A stretch of DNA of 64,000 bases from Microbacterium sp. USTB-Y (GTDB lineage: Bacteria > Actinomycetota > Actinomycetes > Actinomycetales > Microbacteriaceae): contig NZ_JAGMTU010000002.1 in the NCBI RefSeq assembly GCF_023703415.1, positions 310,001 to 374,000 of the forward strand. The letters run 5' to 3'. How positions within the stretch are numbered: the first letter of the stretch is position 1; the number at the start of each line of letters is the position of its first letter. Made by a program: the position numbers and the translations under genes. This document shows positions 16,603 to 26,990 of the stretch, one piece after another. The notes below the pieces were generated by a model. The model did not search any database, was not told the origin of the DNA, and saw nothing but the letters and a program-made list of their open reading frames with translations.

Positions 16603-18021
16603 TCAGCCGACCGATCCTTCCATGCCCATCTCGATGAGCTTGTTCAGTTCCATCGCGTACTCCATGGGCAGCTCGCGCGCGATCGGCTCGATGAAGCCGC
16701 GCACGATCATCGCCATCGCCTCGTCCTCGGGCATGCCGCGGGACTGCAGGTAGAAGAGCTGCTCCTCGCTGACCTTCGAGACCGTCGCCTCGTGGCCGAG
16801 CTGCACGTCGTCGACGCGGATGTCGATCGCGGGGTAGGTGTCGCTGCGGGACTTGGTGTCCACGAGCAGGGCATCGCAGCGCACGGTGTTCGCGGAGTGG
16901 TGGGCGTTCGCGTCCACGCGAACCTCGCCGCGATAGCCGGCGCGACCGCCGCCGCGGGCGATCGACTTCGAGACGATCGACGACTGCGTGTACGGCGCCA
17001 TGTGGATCATCTTCGCGCCGGCGTCCTGGTGCTGACCGGGGCCGGCGAAGGCGACGGAGAGCGTCTCGCCCTTCGCGTGCTCGCCCATGAGGTAGATCGA
17101 CGGGTACTTCATCGTCACCTTGGAGCCGATGTTGCCGTCGACCCACTCCATGGTCGCGCCCTCGTGCGCCACGGCGCGCTTGGTGACCAGGTTGTAGACG
17201 TTGTTCGACCAGTTCTGGATCGTCGTGTAGCGCACGCGGGCGTTCTTCTTCACGATGATCTCGACCACGGCCGAGTGCAGGGAGTCGCTCTTGTAGATCG
17301 GGGCGGTGCAGCCCTCGATGTAATGCACGTAGCTGTCCTCGTCGGCGATGATCAGCGTCCGCTCGAACTGGCCCATGTTCTCGGTGTTGATCCGGAAGTA
17401 GGCCTGCAGCGGGATCTCCACGTGCACGCCCTTGGGGACGTAGACGAAGGATCCGCCGGACCACACGGCCGTGTTCAGCGCGGCGAACTTGTTGTCGCCG
17501 GCCGGGATGACCGTGCCGAAGTACTCCTGGAAGAACTCGGGGTGCTCGCGCAGCGCGGTGTCGGTGTCCATGAAGATGACGCCCTGCTGCTCCAGGTCCT
17601 CGCGGATCTGGTGGTAGACGACCTCGGACTCGTACTGCGCGGCGACGCCCGCGACCAGACGCTGGCGCTCCGCCTCCGGGATGCCGAGGCGCTCGTAGGT
17701 CTCCCGGATGTCCTCCGGGAGGTCCTCCCAGCTCTGCGCCTGCTTCTCGGTCGAGCGCACGAAGTACTTGATGTTGTCGAAGTCGATCTCGCTGAGGTCG
17801 GCGCCCCAGGTCGGCATCGGCTTGCGACCGAACAGCTGCAGACCCTTCAGACGGGTCTTCAGCATCCACTCGGGCTCGTTCTTGAGCGCCGAGATGTCAC
17901 GCACGACGGCCTCGCTCAGGCCGCGCCGCGCGCTGGCGCCGGCGGCATCGGGGTCGTGCCAGCCGAACTCGTACACCCCCAGCCCATCCAGCTCCGGGCG
18001 GTCGATCAGCACATCCGACAT
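16603..18021 (-). CDS. sufB: Fe-S cluster assembly scaffold SufB
   Basis: A 472-residue protein. Conserved SufB stretches include [10 protein letters not shown] near residue 190, the R-C-D-A-L-L near residue 390, and the end [15 protein letters not shown]. No intein is present, unlike some mycobacterial sufB genes. The ATG at 18021 has AGGAGAG 4-5 nt upstream; a GTG one codon earlier is also open. SufB leads the operon sufB-sufD-ferredoxin-sufC-sufT. No sufR regulator is upstream and no sufS/sufU are downstream. Confidence 0.96.
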   Translation of the reverse strand: MSDVLIDRPELDGLGVYEFGWHDPDAAGASARRGLSEAVVRDISALKNEPEWMLKTRLKGLQLFGRKPMPTWGADLSEIDFDNIKYFVRSTEKQAQSWEDLPEDIRETYERLGIPEAERQRLVAGVAAQYESEVVYHQIREDLEQQGVIFMDTDTALREHPEFFQEYFGTVIPAGDNKFAALNTAVWSGGSFVYVPKGVHVEIPLQAYFRINTENMGQFERTLIIADEDSYVHYIEGCTAPIYKSDSLHSAVVEIIVKKNARVRYTTIQNWSNNVYNLVTKRAVAHEGATMEWVDGNIGSKVTMKYPSIYLMGEHAKGETLSVAFAGPGQHQDAGAKMIHMAPYTQSSIVSKSIARGGGRAGYRGEVRVDANAHHSANTVRCDALLVDTKSRSDTYPAIDIRVDDVQLGHEATVSKVSEEQLFYLQSRGMPEDEAMAMIVRGFIEPIARELPMEYAMELNKLIEMGMEGSVG

Positions 18022-18258
18022 CACACTCTCCTCTTGGGCCGTAACGGTTCATCCGCCCCGGCACACCGCCGATCCCGCCGAGTCTGCGGAGAGCGGGTGC
18101 CGCTTGGGGCCCTCATCATGGACGCAAAGCAATCGCGCCTAAACTTGTGCAGGATGCTGTCCGCGAGTTCCGCGGTCATCGCCACACACCCCCGATTCTA
18201 CAGGTTCCCTCCGACATCCGGGCCCTCTCGGCCTCGCGCGGAGGGATCCGGAGGACCC

Positions 18259-19239
18259 ATGCCCGAGATCGCGACACCGCCCGCGCCCCGCACCCGCCCC
18301 GGATTCCTGGGCCGAGTCCACGATTGGCTCCCCGACCGCGTGGATCTCCGCGTGAAGATCGCCGCCTGGGTGTCGTTCGTGCTCGAGGTCGCGATCGTCG
18401 GCACCGGCGGAGCGGTCCGGCTCACCGACTCCGGCCTGGGGTGCGAGTGGCCGCTGTGCACGCCGGACTCGCTGTTCCCCACCGCGGAGCAGAGCTATCA
18501 CTCCCTCATCGAGTTCGGGAACCGCGGACTGAGCTTCTTCGTCGGTCTCGCCGCGATCGTCGTCATCGTCTTCGTCTCGCGCTTCAGGGCCGCGCGGAGG
18601 GACCTCTGGGTCATGGCCTGGATCGTGTTCGCCGGAGTGCTCCTGCAGGCCGCGGTCGGCGGGATCCTCGTGATCTTCGCCCTGCACCCGAACATGGTCG
18701 CCTTCCACTACCTCGTCTCGCTCGCGCTCGTCGCCGTGTCCGCGGCCTTCCTGGTGCGGATGGGCCAGCCGCGCGGAGCACGTGAGCGGACCGTGCCGAA
18801 GGGTGTCGCGATCCTCGTGCACCTCACGTCGTTCGTCCTGGCGCTCACCGTGCTCGTCGGAGTGCTCACCACCGGCGCCGGCCCGCACTCGGGCGATCCG
18901 GAGGTCACGCTGCGCAACGGCTTCGACGCGACGCTCCTCGAGCACGTCCACTCCTGGCCCGCCTACGCGCTCTTCGCGCTCACCCTCACGCTGCTCGTGA
19001 TCAGCCTGGCGACCGGCCTCACGGAGATCCGGAGCGCGGTGATCGCCCTGCTCGCCATCGAGCTGGTGCAGATCGCCGTGGGTCTGTATCAGGCCCGCAA
19101 CGCCCTGCCCCCGCTGGCGGTGGGCGTGCACATGGTGCTCGCGGCCGTGCTCGTCGCGGCGTGCACCGTGCTCGTGCTGCGGCTGAAGCGACCGGTCGAG
19201 TCGGCGGCGGCCGATGCTGCAGTCCGCACCGCATCCTGA
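18259..19239 (+). CDS. ctaA: heme A synthase
   Basis: A 326-residue membrane protein with about eight hydrophobic segments; it oxidises heme O to heme A for aa3-type cytochrome oxidase. The first loop has G-G-x-V-R-L-T-D-S-G-L-G-C-x-W-P-x-C (residues ~55-72), with the paired cysteines of CtaA. Conserved heme-ligand histidines are in A-F-H-Y and L-L-E-H-V-H-S and V-G-V-H-M. The ATG at 18259 has GGAGG at 18250-18254. A longer in-frame start at 18154, 8 nt after a TAAACT box, is possible but adds no conserved residues and more likely marks the transcript start. It diverges from sufB. Confidence 0.94.
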   Translation: MPEIATPPAPRTRPGFLGRVHDWLPDRVDLRVKIAAWVSFVLEVAIVGTGGAVRLTDSGLGCEWPLCTPDSLFPTAEQSYHSLIEFGNRGLSFFVGLAAIVVIVFVSRFRAARRDLWVMAWIVFAGVLLQAAVGGILVIFALHPNMVAFHYLVSLALVAVSAAFLVRMGQPRGARERTVPKGVAILVHLTSFVLALTVLVGVLTTGAGPHSGDPEVTLRNGFDATLLEHVHSWPAYALFALTLTLLVISLATGLTEIRSAVIALLAIELVQIAVGLYQARNALPPLAVGVHMVLAAVLVAACTVLVLRLKRPVESAAADAAVRTAS

Positions 19240-19254
19240 ACCCGCCGGCGTCCC

Positions 19255-20229
19255 TCAGTCCTGCGGCCGCTCCACCCCGGGGCTCCCGTCCTGCGCCCAG
19301 GCGGCGCCGAGCGCGAACAGCGTCGCGACGCCGTAGCGCTCCATCGCCGCGGCGATCCGGCGGCGGCCCGTCCGCGGCGTGATGCCGAGGGAACGCGATG
19401 CCGCGTCCAGGGTCATCCCCCGACGCATGCGATGCAGCAGCTGTCCGTATCCGCCGGGATCCCTCTCGACCGGTCGCGCCTGCTGCCACAGCCCCTCGAA
19501 GTAGGCCCGCGCGAGGCCGGCGATCACCGGACTCGACACCGCGAGCACGCTCTGCGGCGCCAGGTCGCCCCAGAGCAGCGGCAGCCCCGTCACCTCCTCG
19601 TCGTCCACCCAGAACCAGCTCGGCGGATCCGGGAGGATGCGGAACTCGACCCCCGCGGCCTGGAAACGCTGCACCATCGCGAGCAGCTTGTCGTCGAGGG
19701 CGACCGCGGGCAGGATCGCCTGGACCGCCGAGTAGGACGACATCGCCTTCGCGAAGGCCGCACTGCGCTCGGGACCGCTGGCCTGGTAACGGTCCAGGTC
19801 GGTGAGCACGGCCCGCACCCGCCCTCCGGCGCCCACCCGCGAGGCCTGGACCGCGAACCACAGATCCTCCGCGGCATGCGGTCCCTGGGCGCTCTGCAGC
19901 ACGAGCCGGTCCTGGGCGACGGCCTCGCCGAAGTTCCACGACGATGTACGGCGCGCGACGCCCTCCATGATCGCCGCCAGACTCTCGCTGCGCGCCTGGG
20001 CCTCGGCGCGCTCGGCCAGCAGCAGCCGCTCGATCGCGATCGCGGCCGCGTGCAGTGGAGGGTTCAGCAGCACGACGTCGTCGTCGCGCAGGGAGAGGTT
20101 GCCCGCCTCCGCCAGTCGCTGCAGTGCCGCGCGGGCTCCGTCGTGGCCGAGCCCCGTCCTGGCGGCCACGTCGGCGACACCGCGCAGTCGTTCCCGCAGC
20201 AGAAGGTCGAGCAGGTCGTCGTCGCTCAT
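19255..20229 (-). CDS. LuxR-type HTH regulator with TrmB-like N-terminus
   Basis: A 324-residue putative transcription factor. Residues ~1-60 look like a small winged helix ('LLRERLRGVADVAARTGLGH'), as in TrmB-type or IclR-type sensors. The middle ~180 residues hold a phospholipase-D-like/ligand domain typical of that class ('ILPDPPSWFWVDDEEVTGLPLLWG'). The C-terminal ~60 residues are a LuxR-type HTH with M-T-L-D-A-A-S-R-S-L-G-I-T-P-R-T near residue 280. ATG at 20229 is preferred over the adjacent ATG at 20232 by spacing from AGAGGA. It converges on ctaA. Targets and signal are unknown. Confidence 0.7.
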   Translation of the reverse strand: MSDDDLLDLLLRERLRGVADVAARTGLGHDGARAALQRLAEAGNLSLRDDDVVLLNPPLHAAAIAIERLLLAERAEAQARSESLAAIMEGVARRTSSWNFGEAVAQDRLVLQSAQGPHAAEDLWFAVQASRVGAGGRVRAVLTDLDRYQASGPERSAAFAKAMSSYSAVQAILPAVALDDKLLAMVQRFQAAGVEFRILPDPPSWFWVDDEEVTGLPLLWGDLAPQSVLAVSSPVIAGLARAYFEGLWQQARPVERDPGGYGQLLHRMRRGMTLDAASRSLGITPRTGRRRIAAAMERYGVATLFALGAAWAQDGSPGVERPQD

Positions 20230-20362
20230 CATGTGTCCTCTTGCGGACAACGCAGGAACCGGTCCTTGCGTCGTCCTGATCAGGTCCGTTGGATGAGACT
20301 GGACGCTAGCAGGAGGATCCCGTTGGGGACGGATCCGTGGATCGCAGGCTGCTGGGGACGCC

Positions 20363-20390
20363 GGTCCCGGGTGACCGAACACCCGGGACC
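20363..20390. repeat. perfect 10-bp hairpin in divergent region
   Basis: GGTCCCGGGT (20363-20372) and ACCCGGGACC (20381-20390) with loop GACCGAAC. It lies between the divergent regulator gene and the small membrane protein gene. A further CCCGGGAC half-copy follows at about 20397. It could be an operator or an RNA hairpin; the position argues against a simple gene-end terminator. Confidence 0.45.
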
Positions 20391-20481
20391 TCTCCCCCGG
20401 GACAGGGCCATCGCGCGACGCATATGCGGCGCATAGCCGGTTCAGAAGACACGCACGACTTCACCCCGGAGGGTGGGTCCC

Positions 20482-20967
20482 ATGACACGCGCAATGAACC
20501 GCAGCATCTCGTTCTGGATCCTCCTGGCCGCCTCGGTCGCCCTCACCACCACCGGCGCCGTGGTGGCGCTCGATCATCTCGGCACGATGACGGCCACCCT
20601 CAAGAACGGCAGCGCCACAGGGCTCGAGGTCTACGCCGGGCAGTCCTGGATCGTCATCGGCGCAGCCCTCCTCGGCGCGGGGGTGCTCGGGCTCCTCATC
20701 TCGCTGGCGCTGGCCGTCGTGTCGAGCATCGTCGGCGCCGCGTCCACGCCGCTCGCAGCGCTCGCGCCGCGGCCCGCCGAGGAGACGGATGATGCCGGCG
20801 ATCCCGAGGGAGCGCTCGATGCCCCCGCCGCCGCGGACGAGCTCGCCCCCGCCGAGTCGGACGAGAACGCGCGCGCGGCGGACGAAGCCGGTGACGCCGA
20901 CGAAGAGGAGACTCAGAACGGCAGCAGCGGGTCGACCGCCACGGCGACGAAGATCAGCGTCAGATAG
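20482..20967 (+). CDS. small membrane protein with acidic tail
   Basis: A 161-residue protein with two predicted transmembrane helices (residues ~8-26 and ~52-80) and an acidic, Ala/Glu/Asp-rich C-terminal ~70 residues. No family is recognised. The ATG at 20482 has GGAGG 9 nt upstream; a GTG nine bases earlier is possible. It is divergent from the LuxR-HTH regulator. Its 3' end overlaps the convergent ctaB by 55 bases, which is unusually long and may allow antisense interference. Confidence 0.65.
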   Translation: MTRAMNRSISFWILLAASVALTTTGAVVALDHLGTMTATLKNGSATGLEVYAGQSWIVIGAALLGAGVLGLLISLALAVVSSIVGAASTPLAALAPRPAEETDDAGDPEGALDAPAAADELAPAESDENARAADEAGDADEEETQNGSSGSTATATKISVR

Positions 20968-21866
20968 GTGATGGAGGCGTGGAAGACGCGCATCGGCCGC
21001 GCCAATGCGCCCTTCACCGCCTGCGCGTACAGCCGGTGCGACTCGTACACGAACCATCCGCCGAAGACGAGCGCGGACACCGTGTAGACCAGGCCCATGC
21101 CGGCGACCGGGATGAGCAGCAGCGAGCAGGCCAGCGTCGCCCAGGCGTACAGGATGACCTGCAGTCCCACCTGCGAGGCGGAGCGGGTGACTCCGAGCAT
21201 CGGGACGTCGACGTCCTCGTAGTCGTCCTTGTACTTCATGGACAGCGGCCAGTAGTGCGCCGGGGTCCACAGGAACACCAGGACGAACAGCACGAAGGCG
21301 GGCCAGTCGAGGGATCCGGTGACCGCGGCCCAGCCGATCAGCACCGGGAAGCACCCCGCGATGCCGCCCCAGATGATGTTCTGCTCCGTGCGGCGCTTCA
21401 GGATCAGGGTGTACACGACGACGTAGAAGAAGATCGCCGCCGCGGACAGCGCGGCAGCGACCCAATTGGTCGTCACCCAGAGCCAGACGGTGGACAGCAC
21501 AGCGAGCACCCAGGAGAACACCAGCGCGCCGCGCGGGGAGACCTCCCCGGTCACCAGCGGGCGCTTCTCGGTGCGGTGCATGTGCGCGTCGATGTCGCGG
21601 TCGATGTACATGTTGAACGCGGCAGCGGATCCGGCGCTCATCGATCCGCCGATGACGGTCGCCGCGACGAGCCACAGGTTCGGCAGGCCCTGCTGGGCCA
21701 GGAACATGACCGGGACGGTGGAGACGAGCAGCAGCTCGAGGACCCGCGGCTTGGTCAGCTCGATGTAGCCCTTGATGGTCCGCTTCAGAGAGCGCTCGGC
21801 GGCGACGGACTCGATGGTGGTCGCGATGCTGACCGCCTCCTTCATGCGTAGGGCAACGCCACCCAT
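20913..21866 (-). CDS. ctaB: protoheme IX farnesyltransferase (heme O synthase)
   Basis: A 317-residue UbiA-family prenyltransferase with about nine hydrophobic segments; it attaches a farnesyl group to heme B giving heme O, the substrate of CtaA. Residues T-K-P-R-V near 41 begin the core. The aspartate-rich motif N-M-Y-I-D-R-D-I-D-x-x-M near residue 91 and Y-T-L-I-L-K-R near 160 are diagnostic. The ATG at 21866 has GGTGG upstream; a second ATG at 21845 lacks one. It diverges from tkt. Confidence 0.94.
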   Translation of the reverse strand: MGGVALRMKEAVSIATTIESVAAERSLKRTIKGYIELTKPRVLELLLVSTVPVMFLAQQGLPNLWLVAATVIGGSMSAGSAAAFNMYIDRDIDAHMHRTEKRPLVTGEVSPRGALVFSWVLAVLSTVWLWVTTNWVAAALSAAAIFFYVVVYTLILKRRTEQNIIWGGIAGCFPVLIGWAAVTGSLDWPAFVLFVLVFLWTPAHYWPLSMKYKDDYEDVDVPMLGVTRSASQVGLQVILYAWATLACSLLLIPVAGMGLVYTVSALVFGGWFVYESHRLYAQAVKGALARPMRVFHASITYLTLIFVAVAVDPLLPF

Positions 21867-22104
21867 TCTATGCCACCGGGGAGAACACGACCAGGCACCG
21901 CGACCGCGCCCCCGATCGCGAGCGGGCGACAGGTGGAATGCGCTTTCTGCCCCTCGAAACACTTCGTCCCGACCGGCCCGGGCGCGACACGACGCCACTA
22001 TGCTGAAACTGCTCGCGCGCCCGTCAACGTGCCTCGCCCCTCCGTGAAGTAGCGGTCGGCGCGCAGACGATCGGGCGCTCTCACTGTCTTGAAAGGGCTC
22101 TGGA

Positions 22105-24207
22105 GTGTCGGAACTGCTGTGGGATGAGATCGATCGGCGCGCGGTGGACACCGCCCGGATCCTGGCGGCGGATGCCGTGCAGAAGGTCGGCAACGGCCAT
22201 CCGGGAACCGCGATGAGCCTGGCCCCCGTGGCCTACCTGCTCTACCAGCGGGTGCTGCGGCACGATCCGGCCGACACCCACTGGATCGGCCGCGACCGGT
22301 TCATCCTCTCGGTGGGCCACTCGTCGCTCACCCAGTACGTCCAGCTCTACCTCGGCGGGTTCGGCCTCGAGCTCGGCGACCTCGAGGCGCTGCGCACCTG
22401 GGGCTCGCTGACCCCCGGGCACCCGGAGTACGGGCACACCAAGGGCGTCGAGATCACGACGGGCCCGCTCGGACAGGGTCTCGCCTCGGCCGTCGGCTTC
22501 GCCTACGCCTCCCGTTACGAGCGCGGTCTGTTCGACCCGGAGGCCGCTGCGGGGACGAGCCCGTTCGACCACCACGTCTACGTGATCGCGGGCGACGGCG
22601 ACCTGCAGGAGGGCGTCACCAGCGAGGCCTCCTCGCTCGCCGGCCACCAGCAGCTCGGCAACCTCATCGCGATCTACGACTCCAACCGCATCTCCATCGA
22701 GGGCGACACCAACGTCGCGTTCACCGAGGACGTCCGCGCTCGTTACGAGTCCTACGGCTGGCAGGTGCTGCACGTGGACTGGGTGCGCACCGGCACCTAC
22801 GTCGAAGACGTGCAGGAGCTCTTCGATGCGATCGAGCAGGCCAAGGCCGAGACCTCGAAGCCGTCGCTGATCATCCTGAACACGATCATCGGATGGCCCG
22901 CGCCGAACAAGAAGGGCACCGAGTCGGTGCACGGCAATGCGCTCGGGGCCGACGAGGTCGCCGCGACCAAGGTCGTGCTCGGCTTCGATCCCGACAAGAG
23001 CTTCGTGGTCGAGGACGCGGTCATCGCGCACACCCGCGAGCTCGGCGCCCGCTCCGCCGCGGAGCGCGCCGAATGGCAGCAGGGCTTCGACGCCTGGGCC
23101 GACGCGAACCCGGAGCGCAAGGCGCTCCTGGACCGTCTCGAGGCGCACGAGCTGCCCGAGGGCATCGAGGACGCCCTGCCGGTCTTCGAGGCCGGCACCG
23201 AACTCGCCACCCGCGCGGCCTCGGGCAAGGTCATCAACGCCCTGGCGCCCGAGCTGCCCGAGCTGTGGGGCGGATCCGCCGACCTCGCCGGCTCGAACAA
23301 CACCACCATCGCCGGGGCGAAGTCGTTCATCCCCGCGTCCTGGTCCACGCACGACTGGGACGGCAGCCCCTACGGTCGCGTGATGCACTTCGGGATCCGC
23401 GAGCACGCCATGGGCTCGATCCTCAACGGCATCGTGCTGCACGGCCCCACCCGCCCGTTCGGCGGCACGTTCCTCATCTTCAGCGACTACATGCGCCCGC
23501 CGGTGCGCCTCGCCGCCCTGATGAACGTTCCCAGTGTGTTCGTCTGGACGCACGACTCCGTGGCGCTCGGCGAGGACGGCCCGACGCACCAGCCGATCGA
23601 GCAGCTCGCGTCGCTCCGCGCCATCCCGAACCTCGCGGTGGTGCGCCCCGCCGACGGCAACGAGACGGCCGCGGCATGGCTGGAGATCCTGCGCCGGCAC
23701 GGCGGCCCGACGGGCATCGCGCTCACCCGCCAGAACGTGCCGAACTTCGCGCGCGGCACCGGCGAGGCGTCCGGCGAGACGTTCGCGGCGGCCTCGAACA
23801 CGGCCAAGGGCGCCTACGTCCTCGCCGAGGCGCCGAACGGAACGCCCGACGTCCTCCTCATCGCCACCGGTTCCGAGGTGCAGCTGGCCGTCGCCGCCCG
23901 CGAGGCCCTCGCCGGCGAGGGCGTGAACGCCCGCGTGGTGTCGGCGCCGTCGCTGGAGTGGTTCGCCGAGCAGGACGAGGCCTACCGCGAGGCGGTGCTC
24001 CCGTCCGCGATCAAGGCGCGCGTCTCCGTCGAGGCGGGATCCACCCTGAGCTGGCACGGGATCGTCGGCTCGACCGGCCGGTCCGTCGGGATCGACCACT
24101 TCGGCGCCTCCGCCGACTACAAGACCCTGTTCCAGAAGTTCGGCATCACCACCGAGGCCGTCATCGCGGCCGCCCACGAGACCATCGCCGCCACCGCGGC
24201 CGCTTGA
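22105..24207 (+). CDS. tkt: transketolase
   Basis: A 700-residue thiamine-diphosphate enzyme of the non-oxidative pentose phosphate pathway, moving two-carbon units between sugar phosphates. The TPP motif G-D-G-D-L-Q-E-G near residue 160 and the transketolase N-terminal motif [11 protein letters not shown] at ~27-37 are present; the central E-D-G-P-T-H-Q-P segment is near residue 490. Length is normal. The GTG start is the first gene of tkt-tal-pgi-zwf-opcA-pgl, all on the plus strand with small gaps. Confidence 0.97.
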   Translation: MSELLWDEIDRRAVDTARILAADAVQKVGNGHPGTAMSLAPVAYLLYQRVLRHDPADTHWIGRDRFILSVGHSSLTQYVQLYLGGFGLELGDLEALRTWGSLTPGHPEYGHTKGVEITTGPLGQGLASAVGFAYASRYERGLFDPEAAAGTSPFDHHVYVIAGDGDLQEGVTSEASSLAGHQQLGNLIAIYDSNRISIEGDTNVAFTEDVRARYESYGWQVLHVDWVRTGTYVEDVQELFDAIEQAKAETSKPSLIILNTIIGWPAPNKKGTESVHGNALGADEVAATKVVLGFDPDKSFVVEDAVIAHTRELGARSAAERAEWQQGFDAWADANPERKALLDRLEAHELPEGIEDALPVFEAGTELATRAASGKVINALAPELPELWGGSADLAGSNNTTIAGAKSFIPASWSTHDWDGSPYGRVMHFGIREHAMGSILNGIVLHGPTRPFGGTFLIFSDYMRPPVRLAALMNVPSVFVWTHDSVALGEDGPTHQPIEQLASLRAIPNLAVVRPADGNETAAAWLEILRRHGGPTGIALTRQNVPNFARGTGEASGETFAAASNTAKGAYVLAEAPNGTPDVLLIATGSEVQLAVAAREALAGEGVNARVVSAPSLEWFAEQDEAYREAVLPSAIKARVSVEAGSTLSWHGIVGSTGRSVGIDHFGASADYKTLFQKFGITTEAVIAAAHETIAATAAA

Positions 24208-24230
24208 GCACCACGTACGAGGAGATCCGC

Positions 24231-25343
24231 ATGACCACCCCCACCGCCGCCCTCTCCGCCGCCGGCGTCAGCATCTGGCTCGACGACCTGTCCCGCACCC
24301 GCATCCACTCCGGCAACCTCGCCGAGCTCATCGCGTCCCGTGACGTCGTCGGCGTGACGACGAACCCGACGATCTTCGCCAACTCGATCACCAACCCCGA
24401 CGACACGTCCTATGACGCGCAGGTCGCCGAGCTCGCCGCGCGCGGCGCGACGGCCGAAGAGGCGATCACCGAGGCCACGACGCAGGACGTCCGCGACGCC
24501 CTCGACGTCTTCCGCCCGGTGTGGGAGCGGACCGGTCACGTCGACGGCCGCGTGTCGATCGAGGTCTCCCCCGACCTCGCCCACGACACCGACGGCACCA
24601 TCGCCCAGGCCAAGGAGCTGTGGGCCAAGGTCGACCGTCCCAACCTCCTCGTGAAGATCCCGGCGACCAAGGCGGGGCTGCCGGCGATCACCGCGGCGAT
24701 CGCCGCGGGCATCAGCGTCAACGTCACGCTCATCTTCAGCCTGGAGCGCTACGCCGAGGTCATCGACGCGTACCTTGCGGGCCTGGAGCAGGCGAAGGCC
24801 GCCGGCATCGACCTCTCGACGATCCACTCGGTCGCGTCGTTCTTCGTGTCGCGCGTCGACACCGAGACCGACAAGCGCCTCGCCGCGATCGGCACCGACG
24901 AGGCCACCGCCCTCAAGAGCAAGGCGGGGCTCGCGAACGCCCGCCTCGCCTACGAGCTGTACGAGAAGACGTTCGCCGGTGAGCGCGCTGCCGCGCTGCT
25001 GGCCGCGGGCGCGAACCGGCAGCGCCCGCTCTGGGCGTCCACGGGTGTCAAGGACCCGGCGCTCCCGGACACCCTGTACGTCACCGAACTCGTCGCCGCC
25101 GACGTCGTCAACACGATGCCGGAGAAGACGCTCGAGGCGACCTTCGACCACGGAGTCGTGACCGGCGACACGATCACCGGCACCTACGACGCGTCCCGGG
25201 AGGTCTTCGCGGGACTCGCCGCGGTCGGCATCGACTTCGCCGATGTGACCCAGGTGCTCGAGGACGAGGGCGTCGCGAAGTTCATCGACTCCTGGCACGA
25301 TCTGCTCCGCCAGGTCCGCGAAGGACTGGAAGCGCAGCGGTGA
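24231..25343 (+). CDS. tal: transaldolase
   Basis: A 370-residue aldolase of the pentose phosphate pathway, moving a dihydroxyacetone unit. The family motif G-V-T-T-N-P-T-I-F at residues ~41-49 and the Schiff-base lysine in L-L-V-K-I-P-A-T near residue 141 are present. It is the long actinobacterial/plant-like transaldolase class. The ATG has GAGGAG 7 nt upstream, 23 bases after tkt. Its stop overlaps the pgi GTG (GTGA). Confidence 0.96.
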   Translation: MTTPTAALSAAGVSIWLDDLSRTRIHSGNLAELIASRDVVGVTTNPTIFANSITNPDDTSYDAQVAELAARGATAEEAITEATTQDVRDALDVFRPVWERTGHVDGRVSIEVSPDLAHDTDGTIAQAKELWAKVDRPNLLVKIPATKAGLPAITAAIAAGISVNVTLIFSLERYAEVIDAYLAGLEQAKAAGIDLSTIHSVASFFVSRVDTETDKRLAAIGTDEATALKSKAGLANARLAYELYEKTFAGERAAALLAAGANRQRPLWASTGVKDPALPDTLYVTELVAADVVNTMPEKTLEATFDHGVVTGDTITGTYDASREVFAGLAAVGIDFADVTQVLEDEGVAKFIDSWHDLLRQVREGLEAQR

Positions 25344-26959
25344 GCTTCGAGATCCACACCTCCGGGGCGCCGAAGGCGGCCATCGACGAGGTCGTCCCGC
25401 GACTGGTCGGCGAGCTGATCGCCTCCCGGATCACCAACGCCGACCCGACGGTGTGGGGCGAGAGCGCCGAGGCCGAGGCGGGCGTCCGGCTCGGCTGGGT
25501 GGACGCGGTATCCGTGTCGCGCCCCCTGGTCCCGGAGATCATCGCCCTGCGCGACGAGCTCGCCGCCCAGGGCGTGAACCGGGTCGTGCTGGCCGGGATG
25601 GGCGGATCCTCGCTCGCCCCCGAGGTGATCTCGCAGACGGCCGGCATCGAGGTCACGATCCTCGACTCCACGGCTCCTGGACAGGTGCTCGCCGCCATCG
25701 ACGCCGGACTCTCGGACGTCGTGCTCGTGGTCTCCTCGAAGTCCGGATCGACCGTCGAGACCGACTCGCAGCGCCGCACCTTCGAAGCCGCGTTCCGCGA
25801 CGTCGGAATCGATCCGGTGCAGCGCATCGTCGTGGTCACCGACCCCGGCTCGCCGCTCGACACCTCGGCCCGCGAGGCCGGCTATCGGGTGTTCAACGCC
25901 GACCCGAACGTCGGCGGCCGGTACTCCGCCCTCACCGCCTTCGGCCTGGTGCCCTCCGGGCTGGCCGGCGTCGACATCGACGAACTGCTCGATGAGGCCG
26001 AGGCCACGCTGCTGCAGGTCGCGATCGACTCCCCGGAGAACCCCGCGCTGCTGCTCGGCGCGGCGATCGCCGCCTCGCGGCAGACACCGGACGGACCACG
26101 TCGCGACAAGCTCGGCCTGATCACCGACGGAACGCACATCGTGGGCCTGCCCGACTGGATCGAGCAGCTGGTCGCGGAGTCGACCGGCAAGGAGGGCACG
26201 GGGATCCTTCCCGTCGTGCTGCTCCCGGTCTCCCCCGAGGTCGAGGCGGCGCCCGCCGACCTGCAGCTGGTGCGTCTCGTCGACGAGGCCGATGAGTTCC
26301 ACCTGCGCGAGCGCCACCCGGGCGAGATCCTCGTCAGCGGCACGCTCGGCGCGCAGTTCCTGGTGTGGGAGTACGCCACCGCCGTCGCCGGGTACCTGCT
26401 CGGCATCAACCCGTTCGACCAGCCCGACGTCGAGTCGGCGAAGGTCGCCGCCCGGGGCCTGCTCGACGCGCGCCCCGAGGCGTCCCCGGCCGCCTTCGAA
26501 CAGGACGGCGTCGAGGTGCGCGCCTCGGACCCGGCGCTGCTCGCCTCCGGCACCATCGCGGGCGTGCTCGACGCGCTGTGGGCGCAGCTGCCGGAAGACG
26601 GCTACGTCAGCATCCAGGCCTACGTCGACCGGCTCGAGATGCCGCAGCTGCAGGGACTGCGCGAGCTCGTCGCCGCCGACTCCGGTCGTCCCACCACGTT
26701 CGGCTGGGGCCCGCGCTTCCTCCACTCGACCGGCCAGTATCACAAGGGCGGACCCGCACAGGGCGTGTTCCTGCAGATCCTGGAGCGGACCGATGTGGAT
26801 CTGGAGATCCCCGATCGCCCGTTCACGTTCGGTCAGCTGATCGAGGCGCAAGCCGCCGGCGACGCCGACGTGCTGACCGCGCACGGCCGACCGGTCGTGA
26901 CGCTCACGATCACCGAGCCCCAGGACGACGTGCTCGACCTGTTCGAGGCCGCCCAGTAG
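25340..26959 (+). CDS. pgi: glucose-6-phosphate isomerase
   Basis: A 539-residue cytosolic isomerase of glucose-6-phosphate and fructose-6-phosphate. The sugar-phosphate-binding [10 protein letters not shown] loop near residue 133 and the G-G-S-S motif upstream fit the SIS fold. Later [10 protein letters not shown] contains the catalytic histidine region. It is the variant commonly seen beside tal in Actinobacteria, rather divergent from classical Pgi. It is coupled to tal by a four-base overlap and precedes zwf by 31 bases. Confidence 0.93.
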   Translation: MSFEIHTSGAPKAAIDEVVPRLVGELIASRITNADPTVWGESAEAEAGVRLGWVDAVSVSRPLVPEIIALRDELAAQGVNRVVLAGMGGSSLAPEVISQTAGIEVTILDSTAPGQVLAAIDAGLSDVVLVVSSKSGSTVETDSQRRTFEAAFRDVGIDPVQRIVVVTDPGSPLDTSAREAGYRVFNADPNVGGRYSALTAFGLVPSGLAGVDIDELLDEAEATLLQVAIDSPENPALLLGAAIAASRQTPDGPRRDKLGLITDGTHIVGLPDWIEQLVAESTGKEGTGILPVVLLPVSPEVEAAPADLQLVRLVDEADEFHLRERHPGEILVSGTLGAQFLVWEYATAVAGYLLGINPFDQPDVESAKVAARGLLDARPEASPAAFEQDGVEVRASDPALLASGTIAGVLDALWAQLPEDGYVSIQAYVDRLEMPQLQGLRELVAADSGRPTTFGWGPRFLHSTGQYHKGGPAQGVFLQILERTDVDLEIPDRPFTFGQLIEAQAAGDADVLTAHGRPVVTLTITEPQDDVLDLFEAAQ

Positions 26960-26990
26960 TCCCCGCGAACCTCAGGAGAATCCCCCACTG

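Noticed and set aside
22081-24177. 698-codon minus-strand frame opposite tkt
   Set aside because: Shadow of the transketolase gene; no domain sense.
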